From assembly GCF_001484765.1 (NCBI RefSeq), contig NZ_LLXO01000032.1, forward strand, positions 1-61,119: a stretch of 61,119 bases of DNA, in the 5' to 3' direction. Both the position numbers and the translations under genes were made by a program. This document shows, in pieces, positions 7,412-16,909 of the stretch; positions within the stretch are counted from its first letter, which is position 1; each line of letters starts with the position of its first letter. Source of the stretch: Entomohabitans teleogrylli (GTDB taxonomy: Bacteria > Pseudomonadota > Gammaproteobacteria > Enterobacterales > Enterobacteriaceae). The notes under the pieces were generated by a model. That model was not told where the DNA came from. It saw nothing but the letters and a program-made list of their open reading frames with translations, and searched no databases.

Positions 7412-8179
7412 ATGAGAAACGACACACTCAACGCGCTGATACTCCGCCACGGCGACCGGATGCTACAGGATGCTGGGTGGCCGCCTTGCGTGGATATGAT
7501 GCAAATCGCGCCTGAAACCATGCCCGGCTGGTCAGTCGCCACCGGCTCGCTCGATGCCGCGCAAATTCTGGCGCTGGTCACGCACCTTTGCCAGCCGCTG
7601 ACATATGGCCGGGCCGGGCTGCTGACAGCCAGCGCCCGGCGGCTGGCGGGAACCCCGGCGCGGCTGTATCTGTACCCGGCAAAGGGCTTTATGCCCCCGG
7701 AAAAACTGGCGGACGTCCAGACACTTCATCTGCCTTATGCACAGGAATGGCTGACGGCGGCAGAATGTGACGATCTGCTGGCTTTCCTGAAAGCCTCCCT
7801 CACGCAGATAGCGGAAATCGTCAGGCTGGATGCGCACCGCCTTGCCGCTGCGCTGAAACCGTCCGTCACGCCGCGACTGCTGGACAGGCGGTTTGGTGAC
7901 TGGCGCGTACTGGCTGACGAGTACGAGCATGAAAACTGGCTGGATGAAAACGACACGGACGTACTGGATGCCGTCCTTGACGCGGTTCTGGTGCGCGGAG
8001 CAAGGTTCTGCCCCATCCTGCTCACCGTGGTCAATGAACGACGGGAGGAAATCGAAGCCGCAGGCGTTATCACCGATATGCTGCATTTTCCCGGCGACCC
8101 GGCCCGCCGCTGGCTTGATCGCCGTGTACTGCGTGAGGTGGTGAGTGAAGCCCGGGCGACGCCCGCACAAACTGAATGA
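7412..8179 (+). CDS. conserved plasmid protein of unknown function
   Basis: A 255-residue cytoplasmic protein starting MRNDTLNALILRHGD. The 7412 ATG follows AAGGAAAAAAC; the frame stays open 21 codons further upstream but without a site. It is rich in Leu, Ala and charged residues with no transmembrane segment. Around residues 175-200 there is a notably acidic patch (DEYEHENWLDENDTDV). It may continue the transcription unit of the DUF1380 gene (46-base gap). I recognise it only as a type seen in F-like leading regions. Confidence 0.6.
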   Translation: MRNDTLNALILRHGDRMLQDAGWPPCVDMMQIAPETMPGWSVATGSLDAAQILALVTHLCQPLTYGRAGLLTASARRLAGTPARLYLYPAKGFMPPEKLADVQTLHLPYAQEWLTAAECDDLLAFLKASLTQIAEIVRLDAHRLAAALKPSVTPRLLDRRFGDWRVLADEYEHENWLDENDTDVLDAVLDAVLVRGARFCPILLTVVNERREEIEAAGVITDMLHFPGDPARRWLDRRVLREVVSEARATPAQTE

Positions 8180-8610
8180 TGATGGCGGGGGAAGAAAAAT
8201 CACTTCCCCCCACTGACTGGCGCGGGATGACCGTATGCGATAAGGATGTCACCGTGCCGGCTCCGCATTCACCCGGCCCGGCCTCCGGGCCTTTTGGGTG
8301 AAAACCCGCCTCTGTTATCCCTGTGTCGTGTGCGGGCTGTGCCGTGCCTTCACTTTAGCCCGGCCGCTGCAGATGCAAGGGTTCGCTGACGCCGCCATCC
8401 TCGCCCGGTCGCAGTGTTTTTTTATGAGGCTCGCCGCTCTTCCCGTCGTTTTCTCGCTCAAATTTCGCTCCAAAACCGTCCAGACCGGCTTCGCGCTTTA
8501 TCTGCGCTGCGGCCTCCGGTGTCGCCCCTGCATCTTCCGCTTTCCGCCGGGCTGTCGTGTCGGCACGGCACCGCCCGGTGTCGCAGTCCATGTGATTACG
8601 GAGGTATACC
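8180..8610. other. gene-less stretch before klcA
   Basis: There is no supportable gene in these 430 bases. A terminator at 8275-8295 ends the preceding operon. The rest (about 8300-8600) is GC-rich, with pyrimidine-rich plus-strand runs, and probably contains the klcA promoter. Confidence 0.45.
8275..8295 (+). terminator. intrinsic terminator
   Basis: GGCCCGG (8275-8281) pairs with CCGGGCC (8285-8291) around a 3-base loop and is followed by TTTT. It lies about 95 bases downstream of the 255-residue protein gene. Confidence 0.6.
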
Positions 8611-9039
8611 ATGCAGTATGTGACAACACGCCCTGTCCTGAATGTTGAAGAGTCCGACCGCCTGTCCTTCATGCCGTACATGTTCGGTGCGGATTTTATG
8701 CTCGCTGAATTGCAGGTGTATGCGCTGGCGAAAAAATGGATGCCCGAATATGACGGCGGGTTCTGGCATTACATCCGGCTGCCAGAGGGCGGCGGTTACA
8801 TGATGCCGGATTGTAGCCGGGTTCATCTTGTCAACAGTGAAAACTGGTTCGACCGCATTGTGAGCGCTGACGCGGCGGGCATTATTCTGACATCGCTGGT
8901 CATTAACCGTCGTCTGGCGGCAAATCATGACAGCGGCAACCCGGCCCTGACTCACCTTTACATGCTGCGTGATGCCCAGCTCTGGAATCACATTACCTTC
9001 CACCCGGAATGCAACGCCATTTACGCCGCGCTGGACTGA
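8611..9039 (+). CDS. klcA: KlcA/ArdB-family anti-restriction protein (copy 1)
   Basis: A 142-residue protein of the ArdB/KlcA family, which inhibits type I restriction enzymes in vivo. Family hallmarks are EYDGGFWHY, PDCSRVHLVNSENW and VSADAAGIILTSLVIN, followed by HPECNAIYAALD. GGAGG lies 7 bases before the ATG. It directly precedes ardA. A more distant second copy of the family lies at 21409-21939, so the plasmid carries two KlcA/ArdB proteins. Confidence 0.88.
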   Translation: MQYVTTRPVLNVEESDRLSFMPYMFGADFMLAELQVYALAKKWMPEYDGGFWHYIRLPEGGGYMMPDCSRVHLVNSENWFDRIVSADAAGIILTSLVINRRLAANHDSGNPALTHLYMLRDAQLWNHITFHPECNAIYAALD

Positions 9040-9083
9040 TTAACGACCGGGGCGGCCATGCCGCCCCGCAGGGAGACGAAAAA

Positions 9084-9590
9084 ATGAATTCATCCATCAC
9101 CACTCCGGCGGTCTACGTGGGTACGTATCACCAGTACAACTGCGGCAGCATTTTCGGCAAATGGTTTGATTTAACCGATTTCGACGACGAAGACGCGTTT
9201 TATGACGCCTGCCGGACGCTGCACGCCGGCGAGGAAGATCCAGAACTGATGTTTCAGGATATCGAGGGCATTCCGTCACAGTTTGCCTCTGAATCCTCTG
9301 TTACCTGGGCGTTTATTGAGGCTTTCCGGCAGGCACAGGACGACGGGCGCGCCGCCGCGTTTGTGGCCTGGGCGGAGTATACCGGTGAGTGTGACTATGA
9401 CGCCTTTGATGACGCGTATTACGGCGAAGCGGACAGCGAGGAGGATTTCGCATATGGCTTTGTGGAGGATAACGGCCTGTTAAACGAGGTGCCCGAATCA
9501 TTGCGCGTCTATTTCGATTATGAAGCATACGCGCGTGATTTATTCAGTTGTGATTATTTATTCAATAACGGTTATGTCTTCAGAAACTGA
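9084..9590 (+). CDS. ardA: ArdA anti-restriction protein (DNA mimic)
   Basis: A 168-residue, strongly acidic protein starting MNSSITTPAVYVGTYHQYN. ArdA dimers mimic bent B-DNA and block type I restriction-modification enzymes (established). The acidic blocks (DLTDFDDEDAFYDACR, GECDYDAFDDAYYGEADSEE) and the C-terminal YFDYEAYARDLF motif are typical. GGAGACGAAAAA precedes the ATG at 9084. The frame continues 25 codons upstream into the klcA end, but that extension lacks a site. It follows klcA closely and is probably cotranscribed. Confidence 0.93.
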   Translation: MNSSITTPAVYVGTYHQYNCGSIFGKWFDLTDFDDEDAFYDACRTLHAGEEDPELMFQDIEGIPSQFASESSVTWAFIEAFRQAQDDGRAAAFVAWAEYTGECDYDAFDDAYYGEADSEEDFAYGFVEDNGLLNEVPESLRVYFDYEAYARDLFSCDYLFNNGYVFRN

Positions 9591-9632
9591 ATAATGTCCG
9601 GCGGGGAAGCCCGCCGGTTAAGGAAAATACGT

Positions 9633-9824
9633 ATGAAACTTGCACCACAAAGCCGTGAGATCCTGCGCCAGTACAAAGCCCTGATTAATGCCCGCCGCCG
9701 TGATGCCGGGCAGCGGGAACTGACCACCGCCCAGGTGATGGATGAAATTTGTTACTACATGACGTGTCAGTGTGCCGTGTACATCGGCGGTCATTTCATC
9801 CTTCAGGGCGGTAAAGGCCAGTAA
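9633..9824 (+). CDS. small plasmid protein of unknown function
   Basis: A 63-residue protein starting MKLAPQSREILRQYKALINA. The ATG at 9633 follows AAGGAAAATACGT. It is basic and helical in the first half and ends with QCAVYIGGHFILQGG, containing two cysteines. It follows ardA by 42 bases and is likely the last gene of that transcription unit. No known domain. Confidence 0.5.
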   Translation: MKLAPQSREILRQYKALINARRRDAGQRELTTAQVMDEICYYMTCQCAVYIGGHFILQGGKGQ

Positions 9825-10028
9825 ACAGGATGGCAGGCGCGGGAGGAGGGCGCCTGTCAGCCCGCGCGCAAAACCCGGGCAGGCTGCGCCTGCCGGAGAG
9901 AGACGTCGCCGCGCCTCCGGCGCCGCGCATTCTCCTCTCCTGTCTTTCTTCCCCATTATCCGTCGATGAAGTCTGTAAATGCGCGTAGTATCCACAGTAT
10001 CTTTCTGTAAACCTGACCGGTGATGCAT

Positions 10029-10292
10029 ATGTCAAAATGGAATATCGCCTCATTCTCAAAAGAAGAGCAGGACAAAGTATCAGTCGATAAAGCGGCCGCC
10101 GCTGTTGCCTGGCAGGAACGGATGAACAAGCCTGTTGTCCACGAACTCGTTGAGCGGGAACAGCCTGAACATCTGCGCGCATATTTCCGTGAACGGCTAC
10201 GTGTGCATCGAATCAACAGTCAGCAGCTGCCGCGCGCAAATGCGCCTGAATACCAGAAGCCGGAAGACGGTGTCAGTGAGAGTAAGCCTTAA
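10029..10292 (+). CDS. homologue of DNA polymerase III theta subunit (HOT/HolE-like)
   Basis: An 87-residue protein matching the theta family. The N-terminus [17 protein letters not shown] corresponds to MYDWNIAAKSQEERDKV of phage P1 HOT. The core [18 protein letters not shown](H/N)LR.YF.ERLR and the APEYQK end are also shared. Theta binds and stabilises the epsilon proofreading subunit of Pol III (established for HolE and HOT). The start at 10029 fits this alignment; GTG at 10020 and ATG at 10023 are alternatives. A role during complementary-strand synthesis after transfer is inference. Confidence 0.85.
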   Translation: MSKWNIASFSKEEQDKVSVDKAAAAVAWQERMNKPVVHELVEREQPEHLRAYFRERLRVHRINSQQLPRANAPEYQKPEDGVSESKP

Positions 10293-10315
10293 TTTTTTCC
10301 CAGGGAGGGACTGCT

Positions 10316-10636
10316 ATGCGTATGTCTGTTATGTATGGTGCCGTTGCGCTGTTAACCGGTATTAATCTTTTTTATATCCCTTTCCTGCCAGTTCAGGCGT
10401 TATGGGGGGCTGGCCTGTCAGTCGCTTTTATCGTGCTGAATATTCTCGCCGATAGATTGCGCCTCTGGAGTGGCGTGCCCTGGACGATTGCTGCCGGTGT
10501 CATCGTCGCTTTTATGCTTAACGGTGCAGAACCCGATGAAGAAAACCGGGTACTCATCAGTACATTCGCCTGTCTCGCCTCAGCATGGTATGCCGGGATT
10601 CAGTTCAGAAAAGAGAAGAGCGAGTCTCTGTCCTGA
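10316..10636 (+). CDS. inner-membrane protein of unknown function
   Basis: A 106-residue protein with four hydrophobic segments (roughly residues 5-25, 27-45, 52-68 and 79-95) separated by short polar loops. It ends with a charged tail (QFRKEKSESLS). AGGGAGG precedes the ATG, and it follows the theta homologue by 23 bases. I do not recognise a family. Confidence 0.5.
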   Translation: MRMSVMYGAVALLTGINLFYIPFLPVQALWGAGLSVAFIVLNILADRLRLWSGVPWTIAAGVIVAFMLNGAEPDEENRVLISTFACLASAWYAGIQFRKEKSESLS

Positions 10637-11346
10637 CCGGGACTATTTCTGCCGCTGCCGCTGCCGCTGCCTCTTGCTGTTGCTGCTATTGTTGATGCTG
10701 ATGGTCTTGCTCTTGCTGCTGCTCTTCCTTTTACTGTTCCTCTTCCTCACTTTATTTTCACTCAATCTGCCTCCGGGCCACCTTCGGCTCCCGACCGCTG
10801 CGCGTCCGGTCGTCGAGCCACACTCCGCTAACCGCGAAAGGACGCGCTAAGCTCCGCCGAACCCGCCAGGCGGTTTCGGGCCTGCCGGCTAGTGTCTGAT
10901 GTCTGACGTCAACGGCAGGCTTGCAGCATCCTTGTCAGGATGCGCCGCCCCTTTTACGCGCCGTCACCTGCGCTTACTGCACCCCGGCAAACTGACGCCG
11001 GGCTGTAAGGCGCAACGCCGTTTTCGCTGCCGCTTCTCCGACGTTGCGGCGGGTTCCTGCTCTTTCCTTACCTGGTGCCGTTTCACCCCTTTGAGTCCTT
11101 TCGCCGGGGCTGAGACAAGCACAGTCGCTGTCAGCTGTCCAGGGTAAATGGCACGCGGTAAACCGCGCCCCGGACATCCGCCATCGCCCGCGCTGGTTTA
11201 CGCCCTTGCGGCGAGGTTCTCAAACGGATGAAGGAAGTTACCCGAGGAATAAAACAGCAGGTCCCCGCAAACGTCAAAACCGCGGCTCCGTAACTCAACG
11301 GATGACGGGTTTTTAAAAGCAAAACAAAAGATTAAGGAGATTCATC
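10637..11346. other. gene-less 710 bases: pyrimidine tract plus long leading-region repeat copy A
   Basis: The first part (10650-10770) is a low-complexity plus-strand pyrimidine-rich run of CTG/CTT/CTC triplets. From 10781 to about 11340 lies repeat copy A, which directly precedes ssb. No protein gene is supportable here. Confidence 0.7.
10781..11340 (+). repeat. long leading-region repeat, copy A (candidate ssDNA promoter, Frpo-like)
   Basis: This block starts CCTTCGGCTCCCGACCGCTG and is almost identical to 18281-18838; its first 150 bases also match 16010-16160. It contains nested inverted repeats, including GCATCC/GGATGC at 10926-10943. It ends just before the ssb ribosome binding site. 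In F, folded single-stranded DNA upstream of ssb forms the Frpo promoter used on the entering strand (established). Position, strand and hairpins match that role here; the activity is inferred. Confidence 0.65.
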
Positions 11347-11904
11347 ATGGCAGCACGTGGGATTAACAAAGTCATTCTGGTCGGGCATCTGGGGCAGGAC
11401 CCCGAGGTGCGTTACATGCCCAACGGCGGCGCAGTGGCAAACCTGACGCTGGCCACGTCCGAAACATGGCGTGATAAGCAGAGTGGGGAACTGCGCGAAA
11501 ACACCGAATGGCACCGTGTTGTCATGTTCGGCAAGCTCGCGGAAGTGGCTGGCGAATACCTGCGTAAAGGCGCGCAGGTCTACATCGAGGGCCAGATGCG
11601 CACCCGTAGCTGGCAGGACGATACCGGCGCCACGCGCTATGTCACCGAGGTGCTGGTCGGGCAGAACGGCACCATGCAGATGCTCGGCGGTCGTCGTGGA
11701 ACTGGTGAGCCTGAGAGCGCCGCACCGCAGCAACCCGCGCAGCCGCAGGATCCTGCTGCCCCGGCACAACCTGCTGACGCTCCGGCTAAATCCCCGAAAG
11801 CGAAGGGCGGTAAAAAAGGGCGTCAGAGCGCTGCTCCGTCTCAGCTTCCTCCCCAGCCGTTCCCGGACGATTACCCGCTGACCGATGAGGATGTGCCCTT
11901 TTAA
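11347..11904 (+). CDS. ssb: plasmid single-stranded DNA-binding protein
   Basis: A 185-residue SSB. The OB fold occupies about residues 1-112 ([20 protein letters not shown], then [20 protein letters not shown]). A Pro/Gln/Ala-rich linker follows, and the acidic tail ends DEDVPF, the interaction tip for host replication and repair proteins. AAGGAG precedes the ATG. It is the first gene after repeat copy A, and DUF905, parB-like, psiB and psiA follow on the same strand. It would coat the entering T-strand in the recipient. Confidence 0.95.
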   Translation: MAARGINKVILVGHLGQDPEVRYMPNGGAVANLTLATSETWRDKQSGELRENTEWHRVVMFGKLAEVAGEYLRKGAQVYIEGQMRTRSWQDDTGATRYVTEVLVGQNGTMQMLGGRRGTGEPESAAPQQPAQPQDPAAPAQPADAPAKSPKAKGGKKGRQSAAPSQLPPQPFPDDYPLTDEDVPF

Positions 11905-11952
11905 ACCATGATGAACACGCCCCGTTCAGGCGGGGTAGAAAAAGGAGAAAAC

Positions 11953-12186
11953 ATGAGCATTTATAACGCCGGACCGTTACCGGATGACACCTTCACCAGA
12001 GCACAGGCTGAAGCGGTGGTTGCACAGTTTGAAAATGTCGCCATCGAAGACGATCAGATTTCGCATTTTCGCCTGGTCGTTCGTCATAACGGCGAAATGG
12101 TGTGGCGTGCATGGAATTTTGAAGCGGATGCCGGGAAATGGCTCAACCGTTACATCGAACGCTATGGCATCCGTAAAACGAAGTAA
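11953..12186 (+). CDS. DUF905-family small protein
   Basis: A 77-residue protein starting [20 protein letters not shown] and continuing [20 protein letters not shown], the pattern of the DUF905 family found beside ssb on F-like plasmids and in some prophage-like islands. AAAGGAG lies before the ATG at 11953. The function is unknown; there is no signal or membrane segment. A GC-rich hairpin follows at about 12199-12222, before the ParB-like gene. Confidence 0.7.
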   Translation: MSIYNAGPLPDDTFTRAQAEAVVAQFENVAIEDDQISHFRLVVRHNGEMVWRAWNFEADAGKWLNRYIERYGIRKTK

Positions 12187-12254
12187 GCCGTAAGAGGTGC
12201 CGGACAGTACGGGCTGTCCGGCAGACAGTCATCAATATCAGAGAGGTATCAATT

Positions 12255-14255
12255 ATGTCAGTGACCGAGTTTAAAGCAAAAACCCCCGCAAAAACCAGCA
12301 AAAAAGCAGTGAAACCTGCTGAAGCCGCCGCCCTGAAAGCCGCGCTTGAGGCTGCACAGATTGAGATGGTGCCGCTGTCGGCGCTGGTCAAATCCCCGCT
12401 GAACGTCCGCACTATCCCGTATCCGCCGGAGAGTGTCCGGGAAATGGCTGACTCCATTCTTGCGATCGGCCTCATTCAGAATCTGGTGGTTCATACCCTG
12501 CCTGATGGCCTGTCGGGCGTCGCGGCGGGCGGTCGTCGTCTGGCGGCCCTGCAACTTTTACAGCGCGAGCAGCGCATCGATGCCGGGCATCAGGTCATCG
12601 TGAAGCGCGTCAGCGACGAACTGGCGGTTGTGGCTTCGATGGTCGAGAACAACAACCGGGTGGCGATGCACCCGGCAGAACAAATCAGCGGTTTCCGCAC
12701 GTTGTCTGAGCAGGGGAAGACCCCGGCACAGATTGGTGACCAGCTGGGGTACAGTTCGCGCCACGTCCAGCGCATGCTGAAGCTGGCAAATCTTGCCCCG
12801 GAACTGATTGTCCTGCTGGCAGAAAACACGCTCGATGTGGAGCAGTGTCAGGCCCTGAGTCTGGAAAGTGACCCGGCGCGTCAGATACAGGTATATGAGC
12901 AGGTGAAGGCTTCATACAGCAACGCTCCGGCCCATCTGCTGAAACGCGCCATCACGGACACCGAAATATCGGTTCGCGACGCCCGCTTTATGTTTGTCGG
13001 GCGCGAAGCGTATGAGGCCGCCGGGGGCGAAGTGCGCGAGGACCTGTTCAGCGCTCAGGAGGGCGACGGAACGGCAGACGGGGTGCTGGTCGGGCGTCTG
13101 GTGCAGGAAAAAATGGAGTCCGCCGCGCTGGCGATTGAAATGCAGGAGGGCTGGGCATGGTCACTGGCACGGGAAGGGGCGGTCAGAAACTACGGTGACG
13201 ACCGGGAGCATTATCTGGTTCTGCCGGAGCCGGAGGGCGAACTCAGCGCTGACGAACAGCAGCGTCTCGATGAACTGTACGCCACGCAGGACGCTACGGA
13301 AACATTTGAGGATGAAGCCGCGATTCAGGTGCTGATTGACGAGATTGAAGAGGCGGCATCGATCCGGGCATGGACGCCGGAGCAGAAAGCGGCCTGTGGC
13401 GTGGTGGTCAGTCTGAGTGACGGCGAGCTTCGTATCCAGCGCGGTGTGCAGAAGAAAGTGCAGGAGGTGGTCGCTGTCGGGCAGGAAAGTCCCGTCTCTC
13501 AGGCTTCCATCCATGTGGTCGCCAGCAGTACCCCGGATGTGGCAGAGGGTATCAGCGTACCGCTCCTGAAAAAAATGTCGTCTGAGAGAACGCTGGCGGT
13601 ACAGGCGGAACTGGTCAGGCAGCCACACAAAGCTGTGGCCCTGATGGTCTGGCGGCTGTGCAGTTGCGTGTTCGACTACTGCACCACCACCCGGCACCCG
13701 TTTGTATTGCGCCTCGAAGTCCACCACAGCGGCCTGACCAGCGAAGCCCCGACCGGACAGGAAGGTCAGGCATGGCTGGCGCTGATGCAGGAGAAAGCCC
13801 GGCTGGAAGCCCTGCTGCCGGAAGGATGGCGTAAAGACTTCACCACGTTCATCGGCCTCGACGGACAGACGCTCATGTCGCTGATGGCCTTCTGTACTGC
13901 CTGTTCGGTGGATGGTGTCCAGACCCGTGAACACGGACATACCCGCCGCAGTGATCTCGACGGTGTCGAGGCGGCGCTCGGGTTCCATCTCCGTGACTGG
14001 TGGCAGCCAACGGCGGATAACTTCCTCGGGTTACTCAGCAAAAATCAGATTGTGGCGGCGCTGAAGGATGCCGGACTGACCGGGGCCGCCTCGGATGCCG
14101 AAAAAATGAAGAAGGGCGATGCCGCCAGTCACGCCGAACAGTGGCTCTCCGGGACCCGCTGGGTGCCGGGATGGATGCAGTCCCCGGATGCTGCAACGCC
14201 GGAAGAAGCAAACACCACGCCTGACACTGACGAATCGACTTCCCACGCTGCCTGA
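12255..14255 (+). CDS. large ParB/Spo0J-like nuclease-domain protein of the leading region
   Basis: A 666-residue protein with an N-terminal ParB domain: [15 protein letters not shown] at about residues 36-50, then [19 protein letters not shown] and the [10 protein letters not shown] motif. The helix-turn-helix ([20 protein letters not shown]) lies at about residues 155-175. A long C-terminal half without known catalytic motifs follows. Such proteins (YubM-like) sit between ssb and psiB on F-like plasmids and are distinct from partition ParB; partition here is done by ParFG. A role in handling the incoming DNA is inference. Confidence 0.85.
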   Translation: MSVTEFKAKTPAKTSKKAVKPAEAAALKAALEAAQIEMVPLSALVKSPLNVRTIPYPPESVREMADSILAIGLIQNLVVHTLPDGLSGVAAGGRRLAALQLLQREQRIDAGHQVIVKRVSDELAVVASMVENNNRVAMHPAEQISGFRTLSEQGKTPAQIGDQLGYSSRHVQRMLKLANLAPELIVLLAENTLDVEQCQALSLESDPARQIQVYEQVKASYSNAPAHLLKRAITDTEISVRDARFMFVGREAYEAAGGEVREDLFSAQEGDGTADGVLVGRLVQEKMESAALAIEMQEGWAWSLAREGAVRNYGDDREHYLVLPEPEGELSADEQQRLDELYATQDATETFEDEAAIQVLIDEIEEAASIRAWTPEQKAACGVVVSLSDGELRIQRGVQKKVQEVVAVGQESPVSQASIHVVASSTPDVAEGISVPLLKKMSSERTLAVQAELVRQPHKAVALMVWRLCSCVFDYCTTTRHPFVLRLEVHHSGLTSEAPTGQEGQAWLALMQEKARLEALLPEGWRKDFTTFIGLDGQTLMSLMAFCTACSVDGVQTREHGHTRRSDLDGVEAALGFHLRDWWQPTADNFLGLLSKNQIVAALKDAGLTGAASDAEKMKKGDAASHAEQWLSGTRWVPGWMQSPDAATPEEANTTPDTDESTSHAA

Positions 14256-14298
14256 TCACGGAGACGCCGCCCTGCGGGGCGGCGATAAGGAGACTATG

Positions 14299-14730
14299 AT
14301 GCGCAATGTTATTACCCCCGATGTACTGAAAACCATGATCCCACAGGAATACGAAGACTGGCGCGAGGGAGGGGAGGATTTGCGCCGCGAACTGACCCAT
14401 GCCGTGATGCGTGACCTGAACTGCCCGGATAACTGGGACATGAACGGGGAGTACCGCAGCGAGTTCGGGGGCTTTTTTCCGGTACAGATCCGCTTCACGC
14501 CCTCTCACGGTAACTTTCATCTCGCCGTGTGCAGTCCCGGCGATATCTCCCCGGCCTGGATGGTGGTGTTTGTCCCCGCCAGCGGTCGTCCGTTCTCTGT
14601 GGTCAGCACACTGCCAGTCTGGTCGCCGGAGGTGATTTCGCACACACTCAGTCTGACCGCACGGCTTGATGTCGATGGCTACAGTCAGGCCAGTATTATC
14701 AGCGTGCTGGCAATGGAGGGCGCACAGTGA
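14299..14730 (+). CDS. psiB: PsiB, inhibitor of SOS induction
   Basis: A 143-residue protein matching PsiB, which binds RecA and prevents SOS induction by the single-stranded entering plasmid. The [31 protein letters not shown] and HLAVCSPGD blocks are characteristic. Either ATG (14296 or 14299) could be used; 14299 has the better spacing from AAGGAG. The stop overlaps the psiA GTG start (GTGA), implying coupled translation. Confidence 0.93.
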   Translation: MRNVITPDVLKTMIPQEYEDWREGGEDLRRELTHAVMRDLNCPDNWDMNGEYRSEFGGFFPVQIRFTPSHGNFHLAVCSPGDISPAWMVVFVPASGRPFSVVSTLPVWSPEVISHTLSLTARLDVDGYSQASIISVLAMEGAQ

Positions 14731-15455
14731 ACACATCAACAACGTCTCTGGTGACCCTGAAACCGGCCCGACAGGCGGCGCTGCAGGCGGTCCTGTCGGT
14801 GGAGGAATCCCGCCGTCACGGTGCGCGTCTGCCCGCCATGCCGCACGTGCGCACCTTCCTGCGTCTGCTGACCGGGAACAGCCGCATGAACACGACCGTG
14901 GCGCAGCGTATTCCCGGCCTCAACTGGAACCCGAAGCATCGTCTGAGCAGCCTCAAACAGGTGGAGGAGGCGCTTGATGAACTGATTGCCAGCCAAGGGG
15001 AGTGCTGCCCGCTGCCGCTGCCGGTGGATGTCCAGGCTGAACTGTTCCCGGAGGTGCTGCACACCCGGACAGAGCGCCGGTTGCAGCGTAGAAACATCGC
15101 GTTCACCCGCAGAATGCGCCGGGAGGAACGGACGCTGGCGCATCACTGGCGGCTGCGGCAGAACCTGCTGGGGCAGGCCGTCACGGAGCTGAACTTTCAG
15201 TCCCCGGAGACGGTCAGCAGCTGGTACCGCCGGTGGGCCGAAGAGTTTGACGCGCGCGAGCTGGAGCCTGCTTTCTGGCACTGGCGGTCGCGGTTTACCT
15301 CGCTGGCCCCCCTGGACTGGCTGCGTGACGCTGGTGAGCCGCTGTACGGGGTTATCCATGAAATTGGCTTCATTGTGCGTGACACCCCGGAGGCTGTGCG
15401 TCAGGCAGAGCGCTGGCAGGTGCCGAACAAGCTGACAGACCGGAGGCGCGGATGA
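14727..15455 (+). CDS. psiA: PsiA plasmid SOS-associated protein
   Basis: A 242-residue protein of the PsiA family, encoded directly after psiB on F-like plasmids; its biochemical role is not settled. It is Arg-rich with a central basic region ([20 protein letters not shown]) and a Trp-rich stretch. It starts with GTG overlapping the psiB stop, and its own stop overlaps the next ATG (ATGA). No membrane segments. Confidence 0.9.
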   Translation: MNTSTTSLVTLKPARQAALQAVLSVEESRRHGARLPAMPHVRTFLRLLTGNSRMNTTVAQRIPGLNWNPKHRLSSLKQVEEALDELIASQGECCPLPLPVDVQAELFPEVLHTRTERRLQRRNIAFTRRMRREERTLAHHWRLRQNLLGQAVTELNFQSPETVSSWYRRWAEEFDARELEPAFWHWRSRFTSLAPLDWLRDAGEPLYGVIHEIGFIVRDTPEAVRQAERWQVPNKLTDRRRG

Positions 15456-15775
15456 AGTGGCGTTACTCCCTGCGCTGGAAATTACCATCACTGTGTCCTG
15501 GTCCGCATGAACTGGCATCCGAACTGGTGGAAGCCGGACAGCCTGCGCCCGAATCCATTATGTCGCTATGGGTGGCGGGTGCCGGGTATGCGGTGTGCGT
15601 GGATTTTCCCGATGAGCGGCAGGTCAGGCGCTGGAGCGATGAGCGGAAAGCGGCTGCGCGTCGAAGGAATCTTGAGCGTCGGGTCAACAGGATGGCGCCC
15701 CTGTTTGCTGAGGAACTGATTGAGCGGGAGCTTGAGAGGCGACCAGACTATTTCCGGGGAAAATCTCAGACCTGA
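15452..15775 (+). CDS. small basic plasmid protein following psiA
   Basis: A 107-residue protein starting [17 protein letters not shown]. It overlaps psiA by four bases (ATGA), so it is the last gene of the ssb-psiB-psiA operon. The C-terminal half is highly charged, with runs of Arg and Glu (DERKAAARRRNLERRVNRM), and probably helical. Similar proteins accompany psiA in related plasmids; no function is known. Confidence 0.65.
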   Translation: MKWRYSLRWKLPSLCPGPHELASELVEAGQPAPESIMSLWVAGAGYAVCVDFPDERQVRRWSDERKAAARRRNLERRVNRMAPLFAEELIERELERRPDYFRGKSQT

Positions 15776-16593
15776 ATCGGGTGAGGCCCGGTTCAGGCGC
15801 GCATCGATGTGGAGCCTGCAACGTCTGAAAGAAAAAAGCACAACGCCGGATAAAGAGAGGGGCGCTGACGCGCTCCTCTTTATCCTGTCACTGTATTATC
15901 GCCCTTAAATCTTCTGCCTCTTTAATACTGCTTTCTGACAGGTTGATTATCTTCTCCTGCAGCGTTCTCTCTTCTTCCGTCTCTTTCTGACTGGCCTGAC
16001 CCGCTGACCCCTTCGGCTCCCGACCGCTGCGCGTCCGGTCGTCGAGCCACACTCCGCTAACCGCGAAAGGATGCGGTAAGCTCCGCCGAACCCGCCAGGC
16101 GGTTTCGGGCCTGCCGGCTAGTGTCTGATGTCTGACGTCAACGGCAGGCTTGCAGCATCCTGACAGGATGCGCCGCCTCTGTCGCGCCGTGGCCTGCGCT
16201 CCCTGCATCCCGGCGAAAAACAACGACCACCGGGCTGTAAGGGGCAACGCCGTTTCGCCTGCCGCGACCCGTCGTTGCCGGGGTGCCTGCCCTGGTGTTC
16301 CGTGCGCCTTTCACCGTTTAAGCCCCTTCGCCCGGGAATATCCCGCCACAAACCGCCTGGCTGTCCAGTACCGCTGAAGCTCTCCGGCGACATTTTTTGC
16401 CGAAAACCCGACAAATAATGTCGCCTCCGTACCGGACATCTGCACCGGCCCGTGTCTGTTCTTTCCCGTTGCGGCGAAGGTTCTCAAACGGGTGAGGTTC
16501 ACAACCCGGAACAAACCGGCAGGTCCCCCGCGATGAAAGGTCGCGGCTCCCGAAACTCAACGGGTGATGTTCTTTAAAAATCAGGAGGAAAAA
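15776..16593. other. gene-less 818 bases with repeat copy B
   Basis: No protein gene is supportable. A strong hairpin at 15848-15886 (GGATAAAGAG paired with CTCTTTATCC through a GCGC core) follows the psiA operon and may terminate it. Repeat copy B starts at 16010. Confidence 0.65.
16010..16593 (+). repeat. long leading-region repeat, copy B (divergent; candidate ssDNA promoter)
   Basis: The first 150 bases (16010-16160) match copies A and C almost base for base. The hairpin GCATCCT/AGGATGC follows at 16155-16171. Beyond that the sequence diverges, keeping short blocks such as GGGCTGTAAGGGGCAACGCC and CTCAACGGGTGA before the downstream ribosome binding site. It directly precedes the 16594 gene, as copies A and C precede ssb and the 18847 gene. 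Confidence 0.65.
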
Positions 16594-16863
16594 ATGCAGA
16601 CACGGGCGATGCGTGTTTATCAGATCACGTTTAGCGGACTCGACGTAAAAGGCGTTATTCCGATGTTTACCCGCGTGAATGCCATGACCGGAAAGGGCGC
16701 GATTAAGGCGTTTATTGAGCGTTACAAACCTGTTCAGGGCTGGTTTCTGGGCGATCCCGAAGACATTACCGACAAAGTAAAAAAGGAGGCAGAAGAAGCA
16801 GAACGTAGAAATGAAAAAAGCAGGGATAACCCTGCTTCATCCATGCCGCAGAAATCGCTGTAA
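16594..16863 (+). CDS. small leading-region protein of unknown function
   Basis: An 89-residue protein starting MQTRAMRVYQITFSGLDVKG. AGGAGG lies six bases before the ATG at 16594. It has an alpha/beta-looking N-terminal part and a highly charged C-terminal helix (EAEEAERRNEKSRDN). It is the first gene after repeat copy B and therefore probably among the earliest expressed in recipients (inference). No known domain. Confidence 0.6.
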   Translation: MQTRAMRVYQITFSGLDVKGVIPMFTRVNAMTGKGAIKAFIERYKPVQGWFLGDPEDITDKVKKEAEEAERRNEKSRDNPASSMPQKSL

Positions 16864-16909
16864 CGACTTTTGCGGCTATCGACTAACTAACTATAAAGGA
16901 GTCACCTAA
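16811..16909 (+). CDS. possible 32-residue leader peptide (duplicated at 19581)
   Basis: An ATG inside the end of the previous gene, in another frame, starts MKKAGITLLHPCRR. The frame runs to a stop directly abutting the 16910 ATG, which could couple translation. The same start recurs at 19581 (MKKAGKTLLHPRRK) before the paralogue of the 16910 gene, with hairpin GCAGGG/CCCTGC in both. Conservation of the frame supports a peptide or an RNA hairpin; I cannot decide between them. Confidence 0.3.
   Translation: MKKAGITLLHPCRRNRCNDFCGYRLTNYKGVT

Noticed and set aside
8298..8648. 117-codon open frame before klcA
   Set aside because: It overlaps the klcA start, lacks a ribosome binding site and has frame-by-product composition in GC-rich DNA.
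10899..11177. Open frames on both strands inside repeat copies A and C that seem conserved
   Set aside because: They recur because the DNA is duplicated; they lack ribosome binding sites and run through hairpins, so they are by-products of the repeat.
12255..14255. Calling the ParB-like protein the plasmid partition ParB
   Set aside because: It lies in the ssb-psi operon without a ParA partner or centromere; partition is explained by ParFG.
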